Source of the DNA: JAJUFS01 sp036381175
GTDB lineage: Bacteria > Pseudomonadota > Gammaproteobacteria > Natronospirales > JAJUFS01
Assembly: GCA_036381175.1 (NCBI GenBank)
Contig: DASVDI010000053.1
Coordinates: 23,050-87,049 of the forward strand
Length of the DNA: 64,000 nt
Reading direction: 5' to 3'
The position numbers and the translations under genes are program-made. Shown piece after piece: positions 44,311 to 53,605 of this stretch (the stretch's first letter is position 1; each line of letters opens with the position of its first letter). Below the pieces are notes generated by a model. It did no database searches. It worked only from the letters and a program-made list of their open reading frames with translations, and was not told the DNA's origin.

Positions 44311-45080
44311 GCGCCTGCCTCGGTCGCGGGGTCGAAGGCGAACAGATCGTGTGTTGCGACGCCGAGTTGCCAGCGATCTGGCGCATCGTGTTGCGCGTGG
44401 TTCTCCAGCAAACGAAGAAAATCTTCGCGTGGGATTTCGCGGCTGCCCAGCGACGCGAGGTGCGCGGACGCCACCTGGCAGTCCAGCACAACGAAACCGC
44501 GCGCGATCAGTTCGCGGATGAGTACGACGAGCGCGGCTTTTGATGCGTCGGTTTCGTGCGCGAACATCGATTCGCCGAAGAACACGCGCCCGGATGCAAC
44601 GCCATAGATTCCGCCGACAAGCCGCGTACCGTTCCACACTTCAACCGAATGCGCGTGTCCTTGCGTGTGCAGATCGCAATACGCGGCGAACATGTCATCG
44701 GTGATCCAGGTGCCGTGCTGATCGTCGCCTTGTTCATGACTCTGATCATGGCGACGGGTTGTCGCGCAATTGCGAATCACGCCTTCGAAATCCATGTCGA
44801 TTGAATAAGTAAAACGATCGCGTTTGAACGTGCGGCGCAGGCTGCGGCTCAAATGCAGTTCGGCAGGGAACAACACCGCACGTGGATCTGGTGACCACCA
44901 CAGCACGGGCTGACCGGGATTGAACCAGGGAAAAATGCCTTTCCGGTATGCACTCAGCAGGCGATCGCGCTGCAGATCACCGCCCACGGCGAGCAGCCCA
45001 TCGGGATCACGCAGCGCGTGATCGACCGGCGGAAACGCATCCGCGGGTTCGTCCGGTGTGATCCAGTGCAGGCCCGTCAT
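44307..45080 (-). CDS. aat: Leucyl/phenylalanyl-tRNA-protein transferase
   Basis: A 257-residue N-degron enzyme that adds Leu or Phe to N-terminal Lys/Arg. It reads DGLLAVGGDL, AYRKGIFPWFNPGQPVLWWS, HAHSVEVWNGTRLVGGIYGV and FFGESMFAHETDASK. ATG 45080 begins 1 bp after the upstream GNAT-like stop codon; longer in-frame starts fall within that gene. It belongs to an operon with bpt and infA, near the clpS-clpA recognition machinery. Confidence 0.96.
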   Translation of the reverse strand: MTGLHWITPDEPADAFPPVDHALRDPDGLLAVGGDLQRDRLLSAYRKGIFPWFNPGQPVLWWSPDPRAVLFPAELHLSRSLRRTFKRDRFTYSIDMDFEGVIRNCATTRRHDQSHEQGDDQHGTWITDDMFAAYCDLHTQGHAHSVEVWNGTRLVGGIYGVASGRVFFGESMFAHETDASKAALVVLIRELIARGFVVLDCQVASAHLASLGSREIPREDFLRLLENHAQHDAPDRWQLGVATHDLFAFDPATEAGA

Positions 45081-45081
45081 G

Positions 45082-46203
45082 TCACGCGCTTCGAAACGGC
45101 AGATGCTGCCGGCAGTCTTCAATGTAGTGTTCGAGCATCGAGGTCTCCCGCGCCAGCGCTTCCCGAACCGCGGATTCAAGCCCCGGATGATTGAAGTGGT
45201 GAAACGACCAGCAGGTTTCCGGGGCAAAACCGCGCGCGAGCTTGTGTTCGCCTTGAACGCCGGGATCGTAACGTTTCAATCCGTTTTCAAGGCAATACGC
45301 GATGCCTTGATAATAACACGCCTCGAAATGCAGTCCGGGAAGGTCGATGAGCGTTCCCCACCAGCGCCCGTACAGTGTTTGTGCGTCGCGCAGGCAGATT
45401 GCGGCGGCAAGCGTTTCGTCGTCTCTTTCACCCAGAAAGACGACGATGGCATCCGGCATTGATTGCGAGAGCGTCGAAAAGAAGGTTTCGGTGAGATAAG
45501 GAATTTGTCCGCGCAGATGGTAAGTGCGCGCGTAGCAGCGATAGATTTCTGCCAGTTTGTCTGCGTCAAGATCGCGTCCGTGCAGCACGCGAAAACGCAC
45601 ACCGGCATCGGCAACCTGTTTTCGTTCGCGGCGAATTTCCTTGCGGCGTTTCTGTTTCAGTGCGGCAAGAAAGCCGTCGAAGTCACCATAGCCCGCGTCG
45701 CTCCACACGAAACGCGTGTTCACGCGCGGCAGGAAACCGTGTGCTTGCCAGCGTTCGTGTTCGCCGGTTTCGGGAAACAGCACATGCCAGCTTAAATAAT
45801 TCCCGTCGCGCATGATTTCGAGGCCGGCGTCGATCAATTTTCCCGGTTCATCGCCAAGCAGGCGCGGACCGGCAACCGGTGTGAACGGAACGGCCGTCAG
45901 CAGCTTGGGGTAATAATCGAGGCCCGCACGTTCACACGCATCCGCCCAGGCGAAATCGAAAACGAATTCGCCGTAGGAATGATGTTTTGAATAAAGCGGC
46001 AGCGCGCCCGAAGTTTGTTCACCATCAAGCGCAAGTTGATGCACGGGCTCCCAGCCGGTCGCAGTATTTGCGCTGCCGGATTGTTCCAGTGCATTGAGGT
46101 AGACGTGCGAAATGAAAGGATGATCGGCGCCCGTCAGCGAATTCCATTCAGCGGGCGCGATCTTGCCGAGGCTGTGTGCCGTGACGATGCGCGAGGCGGC
46201 CAC
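45082..46203 (-). CDS. GNAT-fold (DUF482/FemAB-like) acyltransferase family protein
   Basis: A 373-residue protein of the DUF482 type, related to FemAB/GNAT peptidoglycan-type transferases. The N-terminal half shows IAPAEWNSLTGADHPFISHVYLNALE, and the C-terminal half has KRRKEIRRERKQVADAG, FFSTLSQSMPDAIVVFLGE and YYQGIAYCLENGLKRYDPG. GTG 46203 lies 10 bp after the trxB stop codon and yields the usual N-terminus. An ATG at 46248 would overlap trxB; neither start has a strong ribosome binding site. Function unknown; linkage to aat suggests, but does not prove, a role in the N-degron pathway. Confidence 0.78.
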   Translation of the reverse strand: MAASRIVTAHSLGKIAPAEWNSLTGADHPFISHVYLNALEQSGSANTATGWEPVHQLALDGEQTSGALPLYSKHHSYGEFVFDFAWADACERAGLDYYPKLLTAVPFTPVAGPRLLGDEPGKLIDAGLEIMRDGNYLSWHVLFPETGEHERWQAHGFLPRVNTRFVWSDAGYGDFDGFLAALKQKRRKEIRRERKQVADAGVRFRVLHGRDLDADKLAEIYRCYARTYHLRGQIPYLTETFFSTLSQSMPDAIVVFLGERDDETLAAAICLRDAQTLYGRWWGTLIDLPGLHFEACYYQGIAYCLENGLKRYDPGVQGEHKLARGFAPETCWSFHHFNHPGLESAVREALARETSMLEHYIEDCRQHLPFRSA

Positions 46204-46213
46204 GGGCGCTGTG

Positions 46214-47173
46214 TTATTTCTCGAGTGCGTCGAGGTATTTCTCGGCATCGAGTGCCGCCATGCAGCCGGTGCCGGCGGAAGTCACGGCCTGGCGATACAC
46301 ATGATCCATCACATCGCCGGCAGCGAACACGCCGGGAATGCTCGTCGCGGTTGCGCCGCCCTTGATTCCGCTCTTGACCACGATGTAACCGCTTTCGATA
46401 TCAAGCTGGCCTTCGAACAATTCCGTGTTCGGACGATGGCCGATCGCGATGAACACGCCGGTCAGTTCCAGTTCTTCCTTTTCATCGAAGTTCTGCGAGG
46501 AATGCAGGCGAATGCCGGTCACACCGGAATCGTCGCCGAGCACTTCCTCGAGATTGCGATTCCAGTGAAGGGTGATGTTGCCGTTTTTTTCTTTCTCGAA
46601 AAGCTGGTCCTGCAAAATTTTCTCGGCGCGCAATTGATCGCGGCGATGCACGAGATGCACTTCGGATGCGATGTTCGAGAGGTACAACGCTTCTTCCACC
46701 GCCGTGTTGCCGCCGCCGATCACTGCGACTTTCTGACCGCGATAGAAAAAGCCGTCGCAGGTCGCGCACGCGGACACGCCCTTGCCCTTGAAGGCTTCTT
46801 CCGATTCGAGACCGAGATACATCGCTGTTGCGCCCGTCGCAATGATCAGCGCATCGCAGGTGTAGATGCCGTTGTCGCCTTCGAGGCGGAAAGGTTTTTC
46901 CTTGAGTTTTGCGGTGTGAATGTGATCGAAAATGATTTCGGTCTTGAATCGCTCGGCATGCTGGCGCATGCGCTCCATCAACGCGGGACCTTGCAAGCCT
47001 TCAACGTCGCCCGGCCAGTTGTCCACGTCGGTCGTGGTCGTCAGTTGTCCGCCTTGTTCCATACCGGTTATCAACACGGGATCCAGGTTCGCGCGCGCGG
47101 CATAAACGGCAGCGGTGTAGCCGGCGGGGCCGGACCCAAGGATGAGAAGGCGGCAATGTTTGATGTCGCTCAT
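46214..47173 (-). CDS. trxB: Thioredoxin reductase
   Basis: A 319-residue FAD/NADPH enzyme reducing thioredoxin. FAD-binding LLILGSGPAGYTAAVYAAR is near the N-terminus, the redox CxxC is SACATCDGFFYRG, NADPH-binding VAVIGGGNTAVEEALYL is central, and VFAAGDVMDHVYRQAVTSAGTG is at the end. The ATG lacks a strong Shine-Dalgarno sequence. It is divergent from ald across a 162-bp region; lrp, the usual E. coli neighbour between trxB and ftsK, is not present. Confidence 0.97.
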   Translation of the reverse strand: MSDIKHCRLLILGSGPAGYTAAVYAARANLDPVLITGMEQGGQLTTTTDVDNWPGDVEGLQGPALMERMRQHAERFKTEIIFDHIHTAKLKEKPFRLEGDNGIYTCDALIIATGATAMYLGLESEEAFKGKGVSACATCDGFFYRGQKVAVIGGGNTAVEEALYLSNIASEVHLVHRRDQLRAEKILQDQLFEKEKNGNITLHWNRNLEEVLGDDSGVTGIRLHSSQNFDEKEELELTGVFIAIGHRPNTELFEGQLDIESGYIVVKSGIKGGATATSIPGVFAAGDVMDHVYRQAVTSAGTGCMAALDAEKYLDALEK

Positions 47174-47335
47174 GTATAATTCGGCCTTTGCAGCGGTTCA
47201 GGACATGGCTGCGGCGATACGTTCCAAACGTCGTCGCAGCGCACTATCTGGGGATGCCGGTCACCTGGCACAACCCCGGGATCGGGGCCGCAGAATGTAC
47301 CGAAACCACCCCGCACCGTAAAGGAGTGAACCCGA

Positions 47336-48391
47336 ATGCGCATTGGTATTCCCCGCGAACTGAAGCCGCTGGAAGGCCGCGTTGGCCTGATTCCCGCCGC
47401 CTGCGCGAGCCTTGTCAAGGAAGGGCACGCTGTGCTTGTCGAAGCGGGCGCCGGGATCAAGAGTGGCTACAGCGATGATGACTACCGCGCCGTTGGCGTG
47501 GAAGTGATCGCGGACGTGGCGAAGCTTTATGAAAAGGCCGAGATGATCGTGAAGGTCAAGGAGCCGATTGCCGAGGATCTCAAGCATCTTCGCAAGGAAC
47601 ACCTGCTGTTCTGCTATCTGCATCTCGCCGCCGAACCGCATCTTACCGATGAACTCAAGCGCATTGGCCTGACGGCTGTGGCCTTTGAAACCGTCGAAGT
47701 GAACGGCAGGCTGCCGTTGCTCGCGCCGATGTCCGACATTGCCGGGCGTCTTTCCGCGCAGTGGGCGACGACGCTGCTGCATGCGCCGAACGGCGGCAAG
47801 GGCGTGCTGCTCGGCGGCATTCCGGCCGCGCGTCGCGGCAAGGTCGTGATCCTGGGCGCCGGTGTCTCCGGCGGCGCGGCGGCGACCATCATGGCGGGTA
47901 TTGGCGCTGAAGTGACGGTGTTCGATCTCGACATGGACAAGCTCGAAAAAATGCGTGCACTGGGCCCGAACGTCACCGGCCTTTATCCGCACGTGAAGGA
48001 TGTCGCGGACGCTGTTGCTGCGGCGGATGTCGTCATCGGCGCGGTGCTGGTGCCGGGCGCGAAGGCGCCGCAGGTCGTGACCGCGGACATGGTCAAGGCC
48101 ATGGCGCCGGGTTCGGTCGTTGTAGACATCGCCATCGACCAGGGCGGCTGCATCGAAACCGCGAAACCGACCACGTGGGACAACCCGACCTACACCTGGG
48201 AAGGCGTCACCCATTTCACCGTCACGCACATGCCGGGCGCGGTGCCGCGCACGTCGTCGCAGGCCTTGAGCGCCGCGATCGCGCGTTACGTGTCGATCCT
48301 GGCGGCGGGCGACTGGCGCGGCAATGATGCCTTGAAGAAGGGCGTCAACGTGGAGAACGGCAAGGTCGTCCATCCCGCTTTGCTGGCGTGA
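47336..48391 (+). CDS. ald: Alanine dehydrogenase
   Basis: A 351-residue NAD-dependent enzyme interconverting L-alanine and pyruvate plus ammonia. It begins MRIGIPRELKPLEGRVGLIP, with Lys in IVKVKEP, the NAD-binding GKVVILGAGVSGGAAATIM and HMPGAVPRTSSQAL, all typical. AAAGGAG precedes the ATG. Slightly shorter than many family members (about 370), but the core is complete. It occupies the place of lrp in the E. coli trxB-lrp-ftsK order. Confidence 0.95.
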   Translation: MRIGIPRELKPLEGRVGLIPAACASLVKEGHAVLVEAGAGIKSGYSDDDYRAVGVEVIADVAKLYEKAEMIVKVKEPIAEDLKHLRKEHLLFCYLHLAAEPHLTDELKRIGLTAVAFETVEVNGRLPLLAPMSDIAGRLSAQWATTLLHAPNGGKGVLLGGIPAARRGKVVILGAGVSGGAAATIMAGIGAEVTVFDLDMDKLEKMRALGPNVTGLYPHVKDVADAVAAADVVIGAVLVPGAKAPQVVTADMVKAMAPGSVVVDIAIDQGGCIETAKPTTWDNPTYTWEGVTHFTVTHMPGAVPRTSSQALSAAIARYVSILAAGDWRGNDALKKGVNVENGKVVHPALLA

Positions 48392-48421
48392 TACTGGAAT
48401 AAAATTTCCAGATAATATAAA

Positions 48422-48440
48422 CAGTTACATCAGGTAACTG
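48422..48440. promoter_or_regulatory. Inverted repeat upstream of ftsK
   Basis: CAGTTAC-ATCAG-GTAACTG is a 7-bp perfect dyad in the 65-bp AT-rich gap between ald and ftsK, ending 17 bp before the ftsK start. It could be an operator or a short hairpin over the leader. No T-tract follows. Confidence 0.45.
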
Positions 48441-48456
48441 ATATCCGGGGTTAACA

Positions 48457-50793
48457 TTGGCGCAGGCCAGACGAACCAAGAAGCGCGAAGACGACGAACC
48501 GGTGCTGGGGCACCAGTTGGCCCGGGGGCTGCGCGAAGCCGCCCTTTGGGTGTTCGTCGGCCTCGCGCTGTTGCTGGGCGCGGCGCTGGTGAGCTATCAC
48601 CACCTCGATCCCGGATTCACCTACACAGGCGGCGACGGTCCGATCCAGAACTGGATCGGACCGGTCGGTGCTTACGCCGCCGATCTCCTGTTGCTGCTGT
48701 TCGGCTATCCGGCGCATCTCTTTCCCATCCTCGTGTTGTTGGCGGGCTGGATGGTTTTCTCCGCGAAACCGGTCATGGACGCGCCGTTCAACAAGGTCGT
48801 CGTCTCGCTCAAGCTGCTGGGTTTCATTCTCACGCTGGCGGGTGCGGCGGCGCTCGCGCACCTGCATTGGCAGATTCCGCCGGAAGCCGCGCCCAAGGGT
48901 TCCGGCGGCATTCTCGGCAGTTTCATCGGCGACGGCCTTGCGAGCCTGTTGAGTAATCTCGGCGCGACGGTGCTGCTGCTGGCGCTGTTTCTTGGTGGCG
49001 TGACGCTGTTCACCGGCGTTTCCTGGTTGCGCGTGATGGATGCAACCGGGCGCTGGACGCTCACGCTGCTCGAAGTGTTGCGCAATCGCATGGAACGCGC
49101 GAAGCAGGCGATGGAAGACCAGAAATCGCGCCAGCAACGCGTGGAACTCGTGCGCGTGCAGACGGAAAGCCGCCGGGAATTGCCGAAACCGAAAATCGAA
49201 CCGGCGATCGTGAAGGTCGAGCCCAGCCTGCGCGTTGAAAAGGAGCGCCAGGTGCAGATGTTCGAGCCGCCGTCGAATTCGGAATTACCCGCACTTTCGT
49301 TGCTCGATAATCCGCCGGACAAGGTGAAGGGTTATTCGCCCGACGCCTTGCAGGCGATGTCGCGACTGGTTGAAATGAAACTCGCGGACTTTGGCGTGCA
49401 AGTGCAGGTCGTCGCCGTGAATCCCGGTCCCGTGATCACGCGCTTTGAACTGCAACCGGCGCCGGGCGTGAAGGTCAGCCAGATTTCGAATCTCTCCAAG
49501 GATCTTGCGCGCGCGTTGTCGGCGATTTCCGTGCGCGTGGTCGAAGTCATTCCCGGCAAATCCACGGTTGGTCTCGAGATTCCGAACGAGGCGCGCGAGA
49601 TCGTCACGCTCGGCGAGATCCTGAAGTCGCAGGAATACGACAAGACCGGCTCACCGATCACGCTCGCGCTGGGCAAGGACATTTCCGGTTATCCCGTCGT
49701 CGCGGATCTCGCGCGCATGCCGCATTTGCTGATCGCCGGCACGACCGGTTCCGGCAAGTCCGTCGCGATCAACGCCATGATCCTGTCGCTGCTGTACAAG
49801 GCGACCGCGCCGGACGTGCGGCTGATCATGATCGATCCGAAAATGCTGGAGCTTTCCGTTTACGAAGGCATTCCGCATCTGCTCGCACCGGTCGTCACCG
49901 ACATGAAAGAGGCGGCGAACGCATTGCGCTGGTGTGTCGCGGAAATGGAGCGGCGCTACAAGCTGATGGCCGCGGTCGGCGTGCGCAATATTGCCGGCTA
50001 CAACCGTCGCGTGAAGGAGGCGGAAGAAAAAGGGCAGCCGCTCAAGGATCCGCTGTTCAAGCCGGAAGAAACGCTGGATGGCGAAACGGCCGTCGCACCG
50101 GACCTGCAACAGCTTCCATTGATTGTCGTTGTCATCGACGAACTCGCCGACATGATGATGGTCGTCGGCAAGAAGGTCGAAGAACTGATTGCGCGTCTGG
50201 CGCAGAAAGCGCGCGCTTCCGGCATTCATCTCATTCTTGCCACGCAGCGTCCCTCGGTGGATGTCATCACCGGACTCATCAAGGCGAACATTCCGACGCG
50301 CATCGCGTTCCAGGTTTCATCGCGCGTGGATTCACGCACCATTCTTGACCAGATGGGCGCCGAAGCGCTGCTGGGTCACGGCGACATGTTGTACATGCCG
50401 GCCGGCACCAGCGTGCCGACGCGCATTCATGGCGCGTTTGTTTCCGATGCCGAAGTGCATCGCGTGGTGAAGTCGCTGAAGACTTCCGGCGAACCGCATT
50501 ACATCGACGAAATTCTCGATGGTCCGAGCGAAGCCGTGCCAGGTTTGTCGGCCGGCAATGGCGGCGGTGATCCTGACAGTGAAGGCGGCGAGGGCGACCC
50601 CTTGTACGACCAGGCTGTCGCGATCGTGACCGAAACGCGCAAGGCGTCGATTTCCGGGGTGCAACGCCGGCTCAAGATTGGTTACAACCGTGCTGCGCGC
50701 ATGGTCGAGGAAATGGAAGCGGCGGGCATTGTCAGTCCGCCGCAGACGAACGGTGTGCGCGAAGTGCTGGCGCCAGCGCCACCGAAGGACTGA
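48457..50793 (+). CDS. ftsK: DNA translocase FtsK
   Basis: A 778-residue division protein that pumps chromosomal DNA through the septum. The TTG start follows GGGG at good spacing; the first in-frame Met is well inside the first membrane helices, so TTG is supported. Four membrane helices lie at about 25-50, 68-95, 108-132 and 155-185. A short linker precedes the motor, with Walker A GTTGSGKS and Walker B IVVVIDELADMMM. The gamma winged-helix (about 710-770) has RRLKIGYNRAARMVEEMEAA for KOPS recognition. The linker is much shorter than in E. coli FtsK. Confidence 0.96.
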   Translation: MAQARRTKKREDDEPVLGHQLARGLREAALWVFVGLALLLGAALVSYHHLDPGFTYTGGDGPIQNWIGPVGAYAADLLLLLFGYPAHLFPILVLLAGWMVFSAKPVMDAPFNKVVVSLKLLGFILTLAGAAALAHLHWQIPPEAAPKGSGGILGSFIGDGLASLLSNLGATVLLLALFLGGVTLFTGVSWLRVMDATGRWTLTLLEVLRNRMERAKQAMEDQKSRQQRVELVRVQTESRRELPKPKIEPAIVKVEPSLRVEKERQVQMFEPPSNSELPALSLLDNPPDKVKGYSPDALQAMSRLVEMKLADFGVQVQVVAVNPGPVITRFELQPAPGVKVSQISNLSKDLARALSAISVRVVEVIPGKSTVGLEIPNEAREIVTLGEILKSQEYDKTGSPITLALGKDISGYPVVADLARMPHLLIAGTTGSGKSVAINAMILSLLYKATAPDVRLIMIDPKMLELSVYEGIPHLLAPVVTDMKEAANALRWCVAEMERRYKLMAAVGVRNIAGYNRRVKEAEEKGQPLKDPLFKPEETLDGETAVAPDLQQLPLIVVVIDELADMMMVVGKKVEELIARLAQKARASGIHLILATQRPSVDVITGLIKANIPTRIAFQVSSRVDSRTILDQMGAEALLGHGDMLYMPAGTSVPTRIHGAFVSDAEVHRVVKSLKTSGEPHYIDEILDGPSEAVPGLSAGNGGGDPDSEGGEGDPLYDQAVAIVTETRKASISGVQRRLKIGYNRAARMVEEMEAAGIVSPPQTNGVREVLAPAPPKD

Positions 50794-50860
50794 CACCGGC
50801 GCCGAACGCCGTGTAGCAACGCGAGTCCAACCCATCAACTTCTTTCCGCGAGTTCTCCTC

Positions 50861-51529
50861 ATGTCATTCATTCGAAATTTCCTGGTTGCCGGTTTCCTGA
50901 TCGTTGCAGCACCCGTTCATGCCGACGACGCCCAGGCCGTTGCTGCGATCAAGGATGTGCTTTCCGGTCTCGAAACCCTGCAAGCGGATTTCACGCAGAC
51001 GGTGCTGAACGATCAGCTGGAACCGGTGCGTGAAAGCCGTGGCACATTCAAGCTGGAGCGTGCCGGGCCGGGAGAACAGGGAAAGTTTCGCTGGGATTAC
51101 GTTGCGCCGTTCAAGCAGGTGATTGTGGGTGATGGTACAAACCTCTGGACCTACGATCCGGAACTCGAACAGGCCACCGTGAAAACGATGCAGGAAACGC
51201 TCGCGAGTTCGCCCGCGTCATTGCTCACCGGCACCACGCCGGTCGAGGAATCGTTCGAGATTCACGAGATCGGCAAGGCAGGTGAGTTGTACTGGATCGA
51301 GCTCGTGCCGCGCGTTCAGGACACGGATTTCCAGAGCGTGCGCGTCGCTATCAGCGAGGGCGAACTCGATACCATGGAGCTGCGCGACAACCTCGGGCAG
51401 ACCACGCGCATCCGGTTTGAAAACGTTCAGCGCAACGTGCCGATCGATCCCGCCAGTTTCGAATTCACGCCGCCCGAAAACGCCGACGTCATCGGTGAAC
51501 CGGTGGGCGAACCTTTGACCGGCGAGTGA
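50861..51529 (+). CDS. lolA: Outer-membrane lipoprotein carrier LolA
   Basis: A 222-residue periplasmic chaperone that carries lipoproteins from LolCD(E) to the outer membrane. The signal peptide MSFIRNFLVAGFLIVAAPVHA is followed by TLQADFTQTV, GTFKLERAGPGEQGKFRWDY and DGTNLWTYDPELEQATV, the LolA core. ATG 50861 is chosen because it opens the signal peptide. It lies between ftsK and rarA as in E. coli. Confidence 0.95.
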   Translation: MSFIRNFLVAGFLIVAAPVHADDAQAVAAIKDVLSGLETLQADFTQTVLNDQLEPVRESRGTFKLERAGPGEQGKFRWDYVAPFKQVIVGDGTNLWTYDPELEQATVKTMQETLASSPASLLTGTTPVEESFEIHEIGKAGELYWIELVPRVQDTDFQSVRVAISEGELDTMELRDNLGQTTRIRFENVQRNVPIDPASFEFTPPENADVIGEPVGEPLTGE

Positions 51530-51906
51530 TGCCACTCCGCCTCGCCCCGCTGTGGTGGAGTCTTGGCGCGTTTTTCGTCGTCATCGATGTCGCGCTCAGC
51601 CTGGCGCCGCCGGGTGATGGGCCCGCCTTGCTGCCGGACAAGCTTGTTCACTTCACGACGTATTTCCTTCTCGCATCCTGGTTCGTGTCGCTCGTTACGC
51701 GACGCCGCGGCATCGCGCTGGCCGGCGTGATCCTGCTCGGTGGTGTGCTTGAGATCTTGCAAGGCATGACGCCTGCGCGGCAGCCCGAGTGGCTGGATTT
51801 TCTTGCGAACACCTCCGGTGCCACGCTTGCCTTCGCCGTTATCGTGTTCATGCCGGTCAACCTGTTTGCCTGGTTCGAACGAAAAGCCGGGATTGCGAAA
51901 GCATGA
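51529..51906 (+). CDS. VanZ-like small membrane protein
   Basis: A 125-residue protein with about four short hydrophobic helices. LPDKLVHFTTYFLLASWF and RQPEWLDFLANTSGATLAF carry the 'K-x-H-F' and 'D-x-x-x-N-x-x-G' features of VanZ-like proteins, whose function outside teicoplanin resistance is unknown. It overlaps lolA by 1 bp and rarA by 4 bp, so all three are co-translated. E. coli has no gene at this spot between lolA and rarA. Confidence 0.82.
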   Translation: MPLRLAPLWWSLGAFFVVIDVALSLAPPGDGPALLPDKLVHFTTYFLLASWFVSLVTRRRGIALAGVILLGGVLEILQGMTPARQPEWLDFLANTSGATLAFAVIVFMPVNLFAWFERKAGIAKA

Positions 51907-53213
51907 AGACCGATGCGCTCACACCGCTCGCCGATCGCATGCGGCCGCAAACGCTGGATGAAGTGGTTGGCCAGAAACACCTGCTCGCACCCGGCAAGCC
52001 GCTTTACGAGGCACTGAAGAACGGGCGCGCGCATTCCATGATTCTCTGGGGCCCGCCGGGCACCGGCAAGACGACCATCGCGCGGCTCGTTGCAAGAACC
52101 TGTGATGCGGAGTTTCTTCCGCTCTCCGCCGTCATGTCCGGCGTGAAGGATGTGCGTGCCGCGGCGGAAGCGGCGAGACAATTGCGACAAACCGGTCGCG
52201 GCACCGTCCTGTTTCTTGATGAAGTGCATCGCTTCAACAAGGCGCAGCAGGACGCGTTCCTTCCCTACGTTGAAGACGGAACCTTGATATTTGTCGGTGC
52301 GACGACCGAAAACCCGTCGTTTGAATTGAACAACGCGCTGCTCTCGCGGGCGCGTGTCTATCTCCTGAAATCGTTGACGACAGAAGATTTACGCGATGTT
52401 GTCGATCGCGCGCTCGTTGATGACAATCGTGGCTTTGGCGGGCGCGTGAACATGAGCGATGCACTTCGCAACGAACTCGCAAAAGCAGCCGATGGTGACG
52501 CGCGCCGCGCGTTGTCGTTACTGGAAATCGCGGTCGAACTTGCCGGTGAATCCGGCGAGATTGCCGATGAAGCTCTGAACGATGTCATCAGCGGCGGTCT
52601 GCGCCGTTTCGACAAGGGCGGCGATGATTTCTACGATCAGATTTCCGCCCTGCATAAATCCGTGCGTGGCTCCGATCCGGATGCCGCGCTCTACTGGTAT
52701 GCGCGCATGATCGATGGCGGGTGCGATCCGTTGTACATCGCACGGCGCGTCGTGCGCATGGCGAGCGAGGATATCGGCAACGCCGATCCGCGTGCCTTGC
52801 AACTCGCCTTGAATGCCTGGGATGTCCAGACGCGGCTCGGCAGCCCGGAAGGCGAACTCACGATCGCGCAGGCGATTGCATATCTCGCCGTCGCGCCGAA
52901 ATCCAACGCGGTTTACACCGCCTACAAGGCCGCGATGGGCGATGCGCAGTCGCGCGGTTCGCTCGGCGTGCCGCCGCAGCTTCGCAACGCGCCGACGAAG
53001 CTGATGAAGGAGCTGGGACACGGCAGGGAATACCGCTACGCGCATGACGAGCCGGATGCTTTTGCTGCCGGCGTTGAATATTTCCCCGAGGAAATGAAAT
53101 CGCGCGCGTATTATCATCCCGTTCCACGCGGGCTCGAAATAAAGATCGGCGAGAAGCTCGCTGCTCTGCGCGAGAAAGACGCGAAGGCGGGGCGAAAGAA
53201 GGGAAAAGGCTGA
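51903..53213 (+). CDS. rarA: Replication-associated recombination protein RarA
   Basis: A 436-residue AAA+ ATPase of the MgsA/WRNIP1 family acting at stalled forks. It has LADRMRPQTLDEVVGQKHLL, Walker A GPPGTGKT, Walker B FLDEVHRFNKAQQDAFLP, sensor 1 GATTENPSFELN, and the tetramerisation region DDFYDQISALHKSVRGSDPD. ATG 51903 overlaps the VanZ-like stop codon (ATGA). The basic C-terminal tail ends KAGRKKGKG. It overlaps crcB by 1 bp. Confidence 0.96.
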   Translation: MKTDALTPLADRMRPQTLDEVVGQKHLLAPGKPLYEALKNGRAHSMILWGPPGTGKTTIARLVARTCDAEFLPLSAVMSGVKDVRAAAEAARQLRQTGRGTVLFLDEVHRFNKAQQDAFLPYVEDGTLIFVGATTENPSFELNNALLSRARVYLLKSLTTEDLRDVVDRALVDDNRGFGGRVNMSDALRNELAKAADGDARRALSLLEIAVELAGESGEIADEALNDVISGGLRRFDKGGDDFYDQISALHKSVRGSDPDAALYWYARMIDGGCDPLYIARRVVRMASEDIGNADPRALQLALNAWDVQTRLGSPEGELTIAQAIAYLAVAPKSNAVYTAYKAAMGDAQSRGSLGVPPQLRNAPTKLMKELGHGREYRYAHDEPDAFAAGVEYFPEEMKSRAYYHPVPRGLEIKIGEKLAALREKDAKAGRKKGKG

Positions 53214-53584
53214 TGTGGGGAAATGCGCTGGCTGTTGCGAGTGGCGGTGCGATAGGCGCGGTGCTTCGCTACGGCGTCATGCTCGCGATGGGTCGCGGAA
53301 CTTTCCCCTGGGGAACATTGCTGGTGAATGTTTCCGGTTCCTTGCTGTTCGGTTTTCTCGCCATCTGGCTGAGCGAACGGTGGCCGCTGGCGAGTGAACT
53401 GCGCGCTTTCCTGCTCGTTGGCGTGCTCGGCGCGCTCACGACGTTTTCCACGTTTTCGTGGGAGACGATCACGTTGCTGCAGGAAGGTGACGTGACGCGC
53501 GCCGGCATGAACATGCTTGCGAACGTTGCACTTTGCATCTTCGCCGCAGCCACCGGTGTGTGGCTGGCAAAACAATTCATCTGA
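53213..53584 (+). CDS. crcB: Fluoride channel CrcB/Fluc
   Basis: A 123-residue four-helix fluoride exporter. It shows GGAIGAVLRY, GTLLVNVSGSLLFGFL and GALTTFSTFSWET, the Asn and Phe-rich pore motifs of Fluc channels. It overlaps rarA by 1 bp and serS follows after 21 bp. No fluoride riboswitch is visible because the gene lies inside an operon. Confidence 0.95.
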   Translation: MWGNALAVASGGAIGAVLRYGVMLAMGRGTFPWGTLLVNVSGSLLFGFLAIWLSERWPLASELRAFLLVGVLGALTTFSTFSWETITLLQEGDVTRAGMNMLANVALCIFAAATGVWLAKQFI

Positions 53585-53605
53585 TACTGTCGAACAGGAT
53601 TTCTC

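Noticed and set aside
47170..47460. Minus-strand ORF overlapping the ald start
   Set aside because: It runs antisense across the ald ribosome binding site and coding start and has no protein features.
53100..53240. Fluoride riboswitch ahead of crcB
   Set aside because: crcB starts inside the rarA stop codon; no leader space and no motif are seen.
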